DNA of 64,000 nucleotides from NCBI RefSeq assembly GCF_016820495.1, contig NZ_JADHDU010000001.1, positions 248,257 through 312,256 on the forward strand. Direction: 5' to 3'. Below the pieces are notes generated by a model. That model was not told where the DNA came from, searched no databases, and worked only from the letters and a program-made list of their open reading frames with translations. Positions within the stretch are counted from its first letter, which is position 1, and every line of letters begins with the position of its first letter. Below, one piece after another: positions 1-8,546 of this stretch. This stretch comes from Planococcus beigongshangi (GTDB taxonomy: Bacteria; Bacillota; Bacilli; Bacillales_A; Planococcaceae). The position numbers and the translations under genes are program-made.

Positions 1-540
1 GTCGTGCCGTTCAATACGATTCTGCCTGTCAAACAAAAGGGGGAGTCGATCTGTGTTCAGACTCCGCAAGGCGAAGCTTTCATCAAAGCGGAAGCGGTGC
101 AGTTTATTCCTTCGATCGACAGGATTCCAGCAGGCAGCGGCCATAACATTGCGCAGCTGGCAGAGGATTTTCTTGATCTGCAGTATTTCTGGGGAGGCAT
201 GTCGAGCTACGGCTATGATTGTTCCGGCCTCAGCTATAATATGCTGAAGGCGAACGGCATCATCATCCCGCGGGATGCCCATGACCAGGCAGCGGCAGGC
301 GACGGGATCGATAAGGACAATCAAGAGGATTGGCACATCGGAGATCTTTTGTTTTTCGCATACGAAGAAGGTAAAGGAAGGATCCATCATGTCGGCATCT
401 ATTACGGCAATGGGCAGATGATCCATTCCCCGACTCCCGGAAAAGCCATTGAAATCATCGAGCTGGCCGGCACGGTCCATGAAAAGGAATTGTGTGCGGT
501 GCGCAGGTTCATACAGGAGGAATACAACCATGACAACTGA
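1..540 (+). CDS. NlpC/P60 cell-wall peptidase, N-terminus outside window (YkfC-like)
   Basis: C-terminal part of a probable gamma-D-glutamyl-L-diamino-acid endopeptidase that cleaves murein peptides. The frame is open to the first base of the window, so the start lies upstream; the first ~50 residues look like the tail of an SH3b domain. The NlpC/P60 core is clear: YFWGG, the catalytic Cys in [11 protein letters not shown], and the His in [17 protein letters not shown]. The stop codon overlaps the start of the next gene, an oligopeptide ABC ATPase. In B. subtilis the same order, ykfC then ykfD, forms a murein-peptide utilisation operon, and a YkfB-like epimerase occurs here at 12.2 kb. The family call is firm; the exact substrate is inferred from context. 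Confidence 0.85.
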   Translation, partial: VVPFNTILPVKQKGESICVQTPQGEAFIKAEAVQFIPSIDRIPAGSGHNIAQLAEDFLDLQYFWGGMSSYGYDCSGLSYNMLKANGIIIPRDAHDQAAAGDGIDKDNQEDWHIGDLLFFAYEEGKGRIHHVGIYYGNGQMIHSPTPGKAIEIIELAGTVHEKELCAVRRFIQEEYNHDN

Positions 541-1495
541 GACTCTATTATCCGTAAAAGACCTGAAGCGCCATTTTGATCTTGGCAAAGGAAGTACGCT
601 GAAAGCGGTCGATGGCATTTCGTTTGATATTAAACGGGGTGAAACGTTTGGGCTTGTCGGCGAATCGGGCTGCGGCAAATCGACCGCCGGACGCACGATC
701 ATGGGGCTTTACAGCAACACCGACGGCTCCGTCGAATATGATGGAGTCGATATCCATAAAATGTCGGAAAAAGAACGTTTCGATTATCTGCGCAATATGC
801 AGATGATTTTCCAGGATCCCTATGCGTCGCTTAATCCGCGTTCGACCGTATTCGAAATCATTGCGGAGCCCATGCAGGTCCATGGCCTCCATAAGGATAA
901 AAAATCCTTGCAGGCACGCGTCCATCAATTGCTTGAAGACGTCGGCCTGAACCGGGATCACGCGAACCGCTATCCGCATGAATTTTCGGGAGGCCAGCGC
1001 CAGCGCATCGGCATCGCACGAGCTTTGGCACTGGATCCGGATTTCATCATTGCAGATGAGCCGATTTCGGCACTGGATGTCTCGGTACAGGCGCAGGTCG
1101 TTATGCTGCTGCAGAAATTGCAGAAGGAAAAAGGGCTGACATATCTGTTCATCGCCCACGATCTCAGCATGGTCAAATACATCTCCGACCGCATCGCCGT
1201 CATGTATCTGGGGCATATGGTCGAACTCACGACATCTGACCGTCTTTATGAAAATCCGCTTCACCCTTATACCTCGGCACTTTTATCCGCCATCCCGATC
1301 CCGGATCCGGATATCGAAGAAGCGCGTGAACGTGTCATTCTGGAAGGGGAGTTGCCAAGCCCGATCAATCCGCCGAGCGGCTGTGTCTTCCGTACCCGCT
1401 GCCCGCATGCGATGGCCGTCTGTGCGGAAAAGGTTCCGGTATGGCAGGAGCAGGAGCCGGGGCACTTTGTCGCGTGCCATTTATACGAACAATAA
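530..1495 (+). CDS. Oligopeptide/dipeptide ABC transporter ATPase (OppF/DppF type, YkfD-like)
   Basis: ATP-binding subunit of a peptide importer, about 321 residues, the usual OppF/DppF length. Walker [10 protein letters not shown] is at about residues 44-52, followed by a Q-loop ([12 protein letters not shown]), the signature [14 protein letters not shown], Walker B IIADEP and the D-loop SALDVS. The C-terminal oligopeptide-transporter extension has the Cys-containing [11 protein letters not shown] segment. The chosen ATG at 530 follows AGGAGG at 516-521 with good spacing; an in-frame upstream start would lie inside the preceding gene. It overlaps the NlpC/P60 gene by 11 bases, indicating translational coupling. 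No permease or binding-protein gene follows in the window, so it presumably serves components encoded upstream or elsewhere. Confidence 0.9.
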   Translation: MTTETLLSVKDLKRHFDLGKGSTLKAVDGISFDIKRGETFGLVGESGCGKSTAGRTIMGLYSNTDGSVEYDGVDIHKMSEKERFDYLRNMQMIFQDPYASLNPRSTVFEIIAEPMQVHGLHKDKKSLQARVHQLLEDVGLNRDHANRYPHEFSGGQRQRIGIARALALDPDFIIADEPISALDVSVQAQVVMLLQKLQKEKGLTYLFIAHDLSMVKYISDRIAVMYLGHMVELTTSDRLYENPLHPYTSALLSAIPIPDPDIEEARERVILEGELPSPINPPSGCVFRTRCPHAMAVCAEKVPVWQEQEPGHFVACHLYEQ

Positions 1496-1680
1496 ATTTT
1501 ATACAAGCAGAACTAAAAAATTTAGATATACATTGCTTCGGCACTCTGGACAAAGCTCCGGTAATAAGCCGGAAGACCACTCGTCTTCTCCCTGGTCGGC
1601 ATTGGTCTGCTCTATATCTTGAGAAATCTCTGTTTATACTTACACTCAAGTGTTTCATTAATGATAATTCTCCGCTTTTA

Positions 1681-1689
1681 TGATATAAT
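1681..1689 (+). promoter_or_regulatory. Extended -10 promoter for the DUF2187 gene
   Basis: TGATATAAT fits an extended -10 element (TG-n-TATAAT) about 40 bases before the start codon. No good -35 box is visible, as often with this class. The rest of the 232-base gap (1496-1727) shows no gene or clear RNA. Confidence 0.55.
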
Positions 1690-1727
1690 AAACAGATACT
1701 GTTTCTTAAAGAGAGGCGTGGATAGCA

Positions 1728-1952
1728 ATGGCATTTCAACCACATGAAAAAGAAGTATCGGAATTCGTAGCGGCCCGGCGCATCGGAGAATGGATCACAT
1801 TCTCACGCAATAACGTCGAGGTATCAGGAACTATTTTTAAAATCATGGACAACTCGGTGATCGTTGAAATTTCACCGGAAGATGCAAAGGAAATCGGCGC
1901 AGCTTCCAACATGACCGTGATCTCACATAAGAAATATACACCAGTCGAATAA
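1728..1952 (+). CDS. DUF2187 family small protein (YkvS-like)
   Basis: Small 74-residue cytosolic protein. The core GEWITFSRNNVEVSGTIFKI, a Val/Ile-rich stretch and the terminal SHKKYTPVE match the DUF2187 family, whose members include B. subtilis YkvS; the function is unknown. The fold is probably a small beta barrel. It has a ribosome site (AGAGAGGCG) and is flanked by its own promoter and terminator, so it is a single-gene unit. Confidence 0.75.
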   Translation: MAFQPHEKEVSEFVAARRIGEWITFSRNNVEVSGTIFKIMDNSVIVEISPEDAKEIGAASNMTVISHKKYTPVE

Positions 1953-1961
1953 TTCAGCCAA

Positions 1962-1989
1962 AACTCCTGTCAGCCGCAGGGGTTTTTTC
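1962..1989 (+). terminator. Rho-independent terminator after DUF2187 gene
   Basis: An 8-bp stem (AACTCCTG with CAGGGGTT), a 7-base loop and a T-run. Confidence 0.8.
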
Positions 1990-2132
1990 TTTGGGCTTTT
2001 GTTTTTACAGCTTTTCATGATTTCTTTTACAAAATGTGCCTTATTATGCGTTTCAATCTTCATCGGTTTTTGGTAAAGTAAGGTAGAATGAAATAAGAAG
2101 ATTTTGAATCGCCATAAAAGGGGATATTACAT

Positions 2133-2825
2133 ATGATATTTGATTTCAAGTTTTGGCATTATTTCGTCAGACAGGGCCAGCTCATACATAATCTCGACAA
2201 CTCGGAAATGCGTAATTTCAATAAGCGTCTTGCCTGGCTTTTCAGTCTGGGCCTGCTGCTGTTTGCGCTGCGTGAAATCTGGGGGATGAACACGGCGACA
2301 TTGACGCCATATCTGGTCGAAGGCGATATTGATGCCTATACGCTTGCCCGCTGGGTTTCGCTTGCAGGCACATTGATCTGGGCCGGGATCTACCTGTCGT
2401 TCCATACATACGGAGTGGCATTCCTGCTCAACAGCCTTTTGGATGTGCCGTGGCGTCAGGCATTGGTCATGCAGACATATGTAACGGCCATCCTCCTTAT
2501 CGAAAAGGCATTGCTGTTTTTCATTTTCGCTTTGCTTGGCTATGCGACCTCGTTGTCCGTATTTTCCTTCGGCCCGCTCGCTTCGCTGATTTTCGATCAT
2601 CCGTTCATCATTTTGACGTTTAACCAATTGACCATCTTTACATCCCTTATCATCGCGATCCAGTATCGTTTCCTCCGCAATTATGTGAAGTTCACTCCGC
2701 AGCTCCTTTTATTCGGATTGATCCTGCTCCATATCCTGGTTGCGATTTTCATCGGCGCGCTCAGCTTTGTGCCGATTGCGGACATACTGGCTGGCTTTAC
2801 GGAAGGAGGCGGTTCAGTTGAATAA
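2133..2825 (+). CDS. Multi-pass membrane protein, possibly Yip1-like partner of an efflux adaptor
   Basis: A 230-residue protein with about five hydrophobic segments and a short hydrophilic N-terminus. I do not recognise a firm family. In length, predicted topology and position just before an HlyD-like adaptor it resembles B. subtilis YknW, a Yip1-family membrane protein next to the adaptor YknX. The ABC ATPase and permease that complete the Bacillus cluster are absent here. It overlaps the next gene by eight bases, so the two products are very likely made together. Function is inferred only from context. Confidence 0.6.
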   Translation: MIFDFKFWHYFVRQGQLIHNLDNSEMRNFNKRLAWLFSLGLLLFALREIWGMNTATLTPYLVEGDIDAYTLARWVSLAGTLIWAGIYLSFHTYGVAFLLNSLLDVPWRQALVMQTYVTAILLIEKALLFFIFALLGYATSLSVFSFGPLASLIFDHPFIILTFNQLTIFTSLIIAIQYRFLRNYVKFTPQLLLFGLILLHILVAIFIGALSFVPIADILAGFTEGGGSVE

Positions 2826-4113
2826 ATTCTTTATGATCGGATTATCGATTGCCGTCACTGCCTTTATCGCCAGCAACGCGATTCTTTTGTTCAGTGATAA
2901 AAGCCTCGTGGATAAAAAAGTCTATATCAGTGAATACGAACGCACCTATACAAGCACGTATACCGAAAGATTGCCGAAAGAAGCAGTGACAGCACCGCTG
3001 GGAGTCACGGAAGTTTTCATCCAGGACAGCGAAGCCGTCGAACAATGGATCATCAACGAAGGCGATTATGTCCAGGCTGGATCCCAACTGGCGATGCTGA
3101 ACGAATCGGAAAGCGAAGAACAGCGCGCGATTTGGGAAGCGCAGCAATCAGCGCTTGAATCAGAGCTGAGCGAAATCCAAAACACGAAGAGGGCGCTGGA
3201 ATCGGAACGTCCGCGCCAAACGCGCCCAACCACCAATTCTTCGTCAGACCGGGATACGGTAACGAATGAAGACGGCAATACCGTTGAACTCGATCTGTCA
3301 GTCTCGATGGAAGTCGAAATTCCGCAGGACGGTTCTTATGCCGCCGGAATTGCAGAAGCCGATCAGCGCATCGCGGCTATTGAAACACAATTGGCCGTCA
3401 TCAGCGCGCAATTGGATCAAAGCATGGCGAATCCCGCACTTATCAGCCCGATCGAAGGGATTGTGGGGGACATCGATACAGATTCACAGCCGATGAGCGT
3501 TGAGATTTATTCCACAGAAAAATTAATCAGAACCTACGTCATCGAAGAGGAATGGATGGATGTAAGTCCGGAAGACCGCGTATTCGTCCAGATCGACGGC
3601 CTCGCCCAGGCGATGTCTGCGACCGTCCTGAGCGTATCACAGCTGCCGGCCCAGGATTCCAAATGGCTGGAAGCTTATCGTGCACTGGATCCAGTGGATC
3701 AGCATAATCCGATCGCGATTTACGAAGTCCTCATCATCACGGATGAGCCGATCACAGACACCGTTCCTTACGGCAAGACCGCCAATGCCTCGATCATCAT
3801 CAATGAAGCATCCGACGCAGTCGCCCTGAAAGAAGCGTGGCTCTATGACCGCTACGACGGATCCGCGAAAACATACATCCTGAACCGCTTCGGCCGGACA
3901 GAAGCCGTGGCAGTCGACATCGCATTCGACCTGGACGGGAAAGCCGTCCTGAACAGCGGCGTGCAGCCGGGGGCCACGGCCATCGAGCATGACCGCCACC
4001 GGTTTGCGAAGGGGCCGCGTGCATTCCTGCCGTTCCCGGGCACCAAGCCGGATGTGGAATATGCCAAGACCGTCAACTGGCGCAATTATATTGAATATCT
4101 TTTGGCAAGATAA
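2818..4113 (+). CDS. HlyD-like membrane-fusion/efflux adaptor protein
   Basis: Membrane-anchored adaptor of about 431 residues. One N-terminal hydrophobic segment (FFMIGLSIAVTAFIASNAILL) is followed by a lipoyl-like half (INEGDYVQAGSQLAMLNES), a Glu/Gln-rich coiled coil of roughly residues 100-150, a polar linker, a second coiled coil and the returning half (LISPIEGIVGDI), then a beta-barrel domain. This order is typical of HlyD/RND-type periplasmic-adaptor relatives in Gram-positive bacteria. The start is read as TTG at 2818, placed after GAAGGAGGCGG and overlapping the stop of the upstream membrane gene; a longer in-frame start would lie deep in that gene. The partner transporter is not visible. 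Confidence 0.75.
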   Translation: MNKFFMIGLSIAVTAFIASNAILLFSDKSLVDKKVYISEYERTYTSTYTERLPKEAVTAPLGVTEVFIQDSEAVEQWIINEGDYVQAGSQLAMLNESESEEQRAIWEAQQSALESELSEIQNTKRALESERPRQTRPTTNSSSDRDTVTNEDGNTVELDLSVSMEVEIPQDGSYAAGIAEADQRIAAIETQLAVISAQLDQSMANPALISPIEGIVGDIDTDSQPMSVEIYSTEKLIRTYVIEEEWMDVSPEDRVFVQIDGLAQAMSATVLSVSQLPAQDSKWLEAYRALDPVDQHNPIAIYEVLIITDEPITDTVPYGKTANASIIINEASDAVALKEAWLYDRYDGSAKTYILNRFGRTEAVAVDIAFDLDGKAVLNSGVQPGATAIEHDRHRFAKGPRAFLPFPGTKPDVEYAKTVNWRNYIEYLLAR

Positions 4114-4118
4114 TGGAG

Positions 4119-4150
4119 AGACCCGTGAGCGGCTGCTTGCGGGTTTTTTG
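4119..4150 (+). terminator. Terminator after adaptor gene
   Basis: A 9-bp stem (CCCGTGAGC with GCTTGCGGG) followed by six T. Confidence 0.8.
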
Positions 4151-4184
4151 TTTGGGGTATTGGTGGGGGAAAGATGTGGTGTGG

Positions 4185-4385
4185 GGGTTATGTCACGGAT
4201 AGCTGGATTTGTTTGATGGATGGACGAGTTTGTTTAACGGATCAGCGTATTTGTCTCACAGATAGCATGGTTTATTTCACGGATAGCGCGTTTAATCTCA
4301 AATATGGCATTTTCGATCGGTTTCTCTGGATGGCCAGTGGATTTTATTCCATGGATAAGCAGATTAATCTCACAACTGCCGGATT
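4185..4385. repeat. Degenerate ~21-bp tandem repeats (CGGATAG / TTTGTTTCAC type)
   Basis: This 312-base intergenic gap holds about eight degenerate units built on a CGGATAGCNNGTTTGTYTCA theme with a period near 21 bp. The same sequence family recurs, mostly in reverse orientation, at 10.2, 50.3 and 53.3 kb. Open frames across it give a 7-residue periodic peptide and are not genes. Confidence 0.7.
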
Positions 4386-4463
4386 TTTTATAAGAGCCAT
4401 TATTCTTTATTGCAAAAAATGGTACCATAAGGAAATGGTAGTTACAGAAATGGAGTGGGAATG

Positions 4464-4736
4464 ATGAACGGAACGGATTGGCGGTTTAAGATTGCCCACC
4501 GGGAAGCGCTGATCGGTATAGGGCTGGCGCTGTTCAATTTTGTGTGGTGGTTCGGCTTTGCGTATGGCATGGGTTCGGGGCCAGTCGAAGAATATACATA
4601 TGTGTTCGGGTTGCCGGCCTGGTTTTTTTACAGCTGCGTCGTGGGATTTCTGCTGATCGCGGTACTCGTCATCGTCATCGTGAAGTTCTTCTTTGTAGAA
4701 GTGCCGTTTGATGAGGAAGAGGAGGAGAAAAGATGA
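4464..4736 (+). CDS. DUF997/YhdT-like small membrane protein, partner of PanF
   Basis: A 90-residue protein with two transmembrane helices (residues ~16-35 and ~50-75) and an acidic C-terminus (DEEEEEKR). YhdT/DUF997 proteins are commonly encoded directly before the sodium/pantothenate symporter PanF, as here, and are thought to assist it. Three candidate starts (GTG 4455, ATG 4461, ATG 4464) exist; ATG 4464 has the best spacing from GGAG at 4452-4455. The stop overlaps the PanF start by four bases, indicating coupling. Confidence 0.8.
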   Translation: MNGTDWRFKIAHREALIGIGLALFNFVWWFGFAYGMGSGPVEEYTYVFGLPAWFFYSCVVGFLLIAVLVIVIVKFFFVEVPFDEEEEEKR

Positions 4737-6184
4737 ATTATTCCGTTTTGATCCCGATGATCATCTTTTTGATCCTCATCTTTTTCATCGGCTACTGGTC
4801 GAGCCGCAAGCTGGCGTCGTCTTCGAATTTTGTCAGCGATTACTTCCTCGGGGGCCGGGAGCTTGGCGGTTTTGTGCTGGCGATGACGATGGTCGCGACA
4901 TACGGCAGCGCTTCGAGTTTCCTCGGCGGTCCAGGGACTGCATACACGATGGGCTTCGGCTGGGTGCTGCTCGCGATGTCACAGGTGGTCACCGGTTATT
5001 TCGTGCTGATGATCCTCGGCAAGAAATTCGCCATCATGTCGCGCCGCTATAAAGCGGTGACGATGATCGATTTCTTGAAAGCCCGCTACAACAACAGCAA
5101 AACCGTCGTTTTATTGTCTGCGCTCAGCATCATCATTTTCCTTTTCTCAGCGATGGCGGCGCAGTGGATCGGAGGGGCGCGGCTGATCGAGTCGCTCACC
5201 GGGCTGTCGTATAATTCGGCGCTGTTCCTGTTTGCGGTAAGTGTGCTCATCTACGTCACGATCGGCGGTTTCCGCGCCGTGGCACTGACGGATGCTGTGC
5301 AGGGGGCGGTCATGCTCGCCGGCACGGCAATTCTGCTCGTCGCGGTGATCATCACCGGTGGCGGCATCCCGAATATCGTGCAGGATCTATTCAATGAAAA
5401 CCCGAATCTCGTGACACCCTACGGAGCGGAAGGCGATTTGACGGCTGCATATGTGTCGTCGTTCTGGATCCTGGTCGGCGTCGGTGTTGTCGGCCTGCCG
5501 CAGATTGCGGTTCGGGCGATGTCTTATAAAAACTCGCGTTCGATGCACCGTGCACTGATTATCGGTACGCTCGTCACCGGCATCATCATGCTGAATATGC
5601 ACCTGATCGGCGTCTTTGCGCGCCCGATCCTGCCGGGCATCGAGGTCGGAGACACAGTCATTCCGTTAATCGCGCTCGAAACCTTGCCGCCGTGGCTTGC
5701 GGGAATCGTCCTGGCAGCTCCGATGGCGGCGATCATGTCGACAGTCGATTCGCTCCTGTTGATCGTCAGTTCCTCGATTGTCCGGGATGTCTATTTGAAT
5801 TATATAAAGCCGGAAGCGGATTTAAAAACCATCAAACGCATTTCTTTCGGTGTGACGGGTGCGCTTGGCGCAGGTGTCTTCCTATTGGCACTGGACCCGC
5901 CGGATTTATTGATCTTCCTGAATTTATTCGCGTTCGGCGGTTTGGAAGCGGCCTTCATCTGGCCGGTCGTCCTCGGGCTTTACTGGAAATGGGGCAATAA
6001 ATACGGGGCGATCGCATCGATGATCACAGGTATCACCACGTATATCGCGCTGCATTTCTACAATCAGGAATATGGCAACCTGCTCGGCGTCCACACAGTG
6101 ACGTTTCCAGTGATGCTGTCGCTCCTGGCATTCATCGCCTTCAGTCTGCTGATTGACCGGAAAGCGTACAGTTATGAAGCATAG
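4733..6184 (+). CDS. panF: Sodium/pantothenate symporter
   Basis: Sodium:solute symporter family (SSF) permease, 483 residues, with about 13 membrane segments. It imports pantothenate, the coenzyme A precursor, with Na+. Family features visible are the N-terminal SDYFLGGRELGG segment, the ATYGSASSFLGGPGTAY Na+-site region and the QIAVRAMSYKNSRSMHRAL loop typical of PanF. The upstream overlapping DUF997 partner supports the assignment over proline or other SSF substrates. No terminator is evident before the next gene 38 bases downstream. Confidence 0.9.
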   Translation: MNYSVLIPMIIFLILIFFIGYWSSRKLASSSNFVSDYFLGGRELGGFVLAMTMVATYGSASSFLGGPGTAYTMGFGWVLLAMSQVVTGYFVLMILGKKFAIMSRRYKAVTMIDFLKARYNNSKTVVLLSALSIIIFLFSAMAAQWIGGARLIESLTGLSYNSALFLFAVSVLIYVTIGGFRAVALTDAVQGAVMLAGTAILLVAVIITGGGIPNIVQDLFNENPNLVTPYGAEGDLTAAYVSSFWILVGVGVVGLPQIAVRAMSYKNSRSMHRALIIGTLVTGIIMLNMHLIGVFARPILPGIEVGDTVIPLIALETLPPWLAGIVLAAPMAAIMSTVDSLLLIVSSSIVRDVYLNYIKPEADLKTIKRISFGVTGALGAGVFLLALDPPDLLIFLNLFAFGGLEAAFIWPVVLGLYWKWGNKYGAIASMITGITTYIALHFYNQEYGNLLGVHTVTFPVMLSLLAFIAFSLLIDRKAYSYEA

Positions 6185-6222
6185 CGATTCACTTTAGCAG
6201 CCAATAAAAACCGAAAGAAGGC

Positions 6223-7149
6223 ATGACCGGATTGAAACCATGGAAAATTTACCTGATCCTGACGGGCGTCATGCTCATCTGGGGATTTAATCTCGCCACA
6301 GTTAAATACATGATTGAATTCGTCGAACCGGTCACGTTGACGGCGTTCCGGATTCTGTTGGCCGGAGTTTCGGTTTTCATCATATTGGCTTTTTTCCGGC
6401 TGCTCAGCTGGCCGTCCTGGTTCGATTGGAAATTCATCCTGCTCGGCGCCTTGCTGAATGTCGTGGCACATCATTATTTCCTGTCGAACGCGCTGACGAT
6501 GACCACCGGCACGAATGCCGGACTCATCCTCGGCACAGGTCCGATGCTGACGGCCGTGCTCGTGTCGCTCATCATGCGCAATTACCCGTCGCGCCTGCAA
6601 TGGCTCGGTGTGGTGATCGGCCTGGCCGGCGTCATCATCACGGTACGCGTCGGCAGCGGTCCGGCGAACGGCATGAATTTCGGCGATCTGCTCGTCTTCA
6701 TCTCGATCCTGGCGCAGGTCTTCAGTTATATCGTCATCGCCAATGCAGCGAAAAATCTGGATCCGCGGCTGATGACCGGCTATATGTTCATCACCGGATC
6801 TGTTGTGCTGTTCATCATCTCCCTCATCCAGGAGCCGGGGGGGATGGCAGCATTCGGCGATGTGCCGCCGATTTTCTGGTATGCCTTCGTCTTCTCCGCT
6901 GTGTTCGGCACTTCGGTCGGCCACATGCTCTATAATTACTCGATCGGCCAGGCGGGACCGACCAAAGCGGCGATTTTCATGAACCTCAATACGCTGTTCT
7001 CACTGGTTGCAGCGTCCATCATTTTAAATGAAACCATTCTGCCCGGGCATCTTGGCGGATTCGTCCTCATCGTGATCGGTGTCCTATTCGGCTCAGGTGC
7101 CGCAGAAGACCTGTTGGCTAAAAGAAGAAAACGGTTCAGCGGAGGCTGA
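6223..7149 (+). CDS. EamA-family (DMT) transporter
   Basis: A 308-residue membrane protein with ten predicted helices in two EamA halves, the standard drug/metabolite transporter architecture. The first half starts with ILTGVMLIWGFNLATVKY and the second around NFGDLLVFISILAQVFSYI; the second-half signature GTSVGHMLYNYSIGQAGPTKAA is clear. The substrate cannot be read from the sequence; relatives export amino acids or nucleotide derivatives. It ends in the basic tail LAKRRKRFSGG. The gene lies 38 bases after panF and may be co-transcribed. The following gap (7150-7370) has a TATAAT at 7333-7338 that may drive patA. Confidence 0.85.
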   Translation: MTGLKPWKIYLILTGVMLIWGFNLATVKYMIEFVEPVTLTAFRILLAGVSVFIILAFFRLLSWPSWFDWKFILLGALLNVVAHHYFLSNALTMTTGTNAGLILGTGPMLTAVLVSLIMRNYPSRLQWLGVVIGLAGVIITVRVGSGPANGMNFGDLLVFISILAQVFSYIVIANAAKNLDPRLMTGYMFITGSVVLFIISLIQEPGGMAAFGDVPPIFWYAFVFSAVFGTSVGHMLYNYSIGQAGPTKAAIFMNLNTLFSLVAASIILNETILPGHLGGFVLIVIGVLFGSGAAEDLLAKRRKRFSGG

Positions 7150-7370
7150 GCCATTTTTTATGGTGTTCTTAGCAGCCGAATTTTACTAAATGCTCTGATT
7201 TATCTCCAAAACCTGACCGCTATGTCTTGTTCTTAAGCCCGTTATTATTTATGATGAGGACAAAGGGAGATATGAGATGGACTCCTGAATGATCTTGAAA
7301 ATCCGCCCTGTCATTATTCGCGGTGATCTGAATATAATAGAAGAAACTAACGAATGGAACGGAGATTATT

Positions 7371-8543
7371 ATGACATTATCCCTTAACCCGCGGGCGGAA
7401 GCGCTCAGAATTTCCGGGATCCGCCAGTTTTTCAACCAGCTGGTGGATTATCCCGATGCCATCAATTTGACGATCGGCCAACCTGATTTCCCGACGCCGG
7501 AAGCGGTGAAACAAGCAGGCATGGCTGCGATTGAAGCGAATAAAACCAGCTATTCCCATAATGCGGGGCTGATCGAGCTGCGCCAGGAAGTGGCGTCGTT
7601 TTTCAGCGACACGTATAAGCTGACATACAATCCCCAAACAGAAATCATCATCACGAATGGCGCCAGCGAAGCGCTGGATTCGCTGCTGCGCACGATTCTG
7701 GAAGAAGGCGACGAAGTCATCATCCCGGCGCCATGCTATACCGGCTATGTGCCGCTGGTTGAGCTGAACGGCGGGAAAGCGGTTCTTTTCGATACATCCG
7801 ATACGGGCCTGGTGCCGGATCCTGAACGCCTTGAAGCCGCCATCACCGATAAAACAAAAGCGGTGCTGTTCAATTTCCCCTCAAATCCGACCGGTGTCAG
7901 TTTGACGAAAGCACAGACAGACGCGTTGGTCGAGGTATTGAAAAAACACGAAATCTTCATCATTTCAGATGAAATCTATTCCGAGAACGTCTTCGAGGGT
8001 CAGCATGTTTCATTCGCGTGCTATCCTGACATCCACAATCGGACGTTCCTGGTGCACGGCCTGTCGAAATCGCATTCGATGACCGGCTGGCGCATGGGAT
8101 TCCTGCTCGGACCGGAAGAATATTTGAATCATGTGATCAAAGTGCACCAATACAATACGGTTTGTGCTTCGCTGCCGAGCCAGCATGCGGCAATCGAGGC
8201 GCTGCGCAATAACCGGTCAGTGCCGGAAGAAATGAACGATGCCTATAAAATACGCCGTGATTACGTTTACGGCAAGCTGCTGGATATGGGATTTGATGTC
8301 GTCAAACCGACCGGCGCATTTTACATATTCCCCTCAATCGAGAAATTTGGCCTGTCGTCGTTCGAATTTGCAACGCGCCTGTTGAAAGAAGGGGGAGTAG
8401 CGGCTGTGCCTGGTTCGGCATTCACTGCATATGGTGAAGGCTTCCTCCGGATTTCGTATGCCTATGCGATGCCGACTTTGGAGCAGGCGATGGAACGGCT
8501 GGCCGAATGGCTGGCGACAATGAAGAAGATAGAGAGGGGATGA
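7371..8543 (+). CDS. patA: PLP-dependent aminotransferase A (PatA)
   Basis: Class I/II aminotransferase of 390 residues, close in sequence to B. subtilis PatA, which is assigned to the N-acetyl-LL-diaminopimelate aminotransferase step of lysine/peptidoglycan precursor synthesis. The PLP Lys is about K233 in HGLSKSHSMTGWRMG; the ring-nitrogen Asp and neighbouring Tyr are in ISDEIYS (D200, Y203); the N-terminal TIGQPDFPTP and FNFPSNPTG motifs are intact. It sits 3 bases upstream of the rocB-like gene, so the two probably form an operon. Broader aromatic or branched-chain activity is possible. Confidence 0.9.
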   Translation: MTLSLNPRAEALRISGIRQFFNQLVDYPDAINLTIGQPDFPTPEAVKQAGMAAIEANKTSYSHNAGLIELRQEVASFFSDTYKLTYNPQTEIIITNGASEALDSLLRTILEEGDEVIIPAPCYTGYVPLVELNGGKAVLFDTSDTGLVPDPERLEAAITDKTKAVLFNFPSNPTGVSLTKAQTDALVEVLKKHEIFIISDEIYSENVFEGQHVSFACYPDIHNRTFLVHGLSKSHSMTGWRMGFLLGPEEYLNHVIKVHQYNTVCASLPSQHAAIEALRNNRSVPEEMNDAYKIRRDYVYGKLLDMGFDVVKPTGAFYIFPSIEKFGLSSFEFATRLLKEGGVAAVPGSAFTAYGEGFLRISYAYAMPTLEQAMERLAEWLATMKKIERG

Positions 8544-8546
8544 CGT

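Noticed and set aside
548..1264. A 238-residue minus-strand gene
   Set aside because: Antisense shadow of the peptide ABC ATPase, which has all its motifs in the plus strand.
6172..6924. A 250-residue minus-strand gene
   Set aside because: Antisense shadow of the EamA transporter with charge-rich, low-complexity composition.
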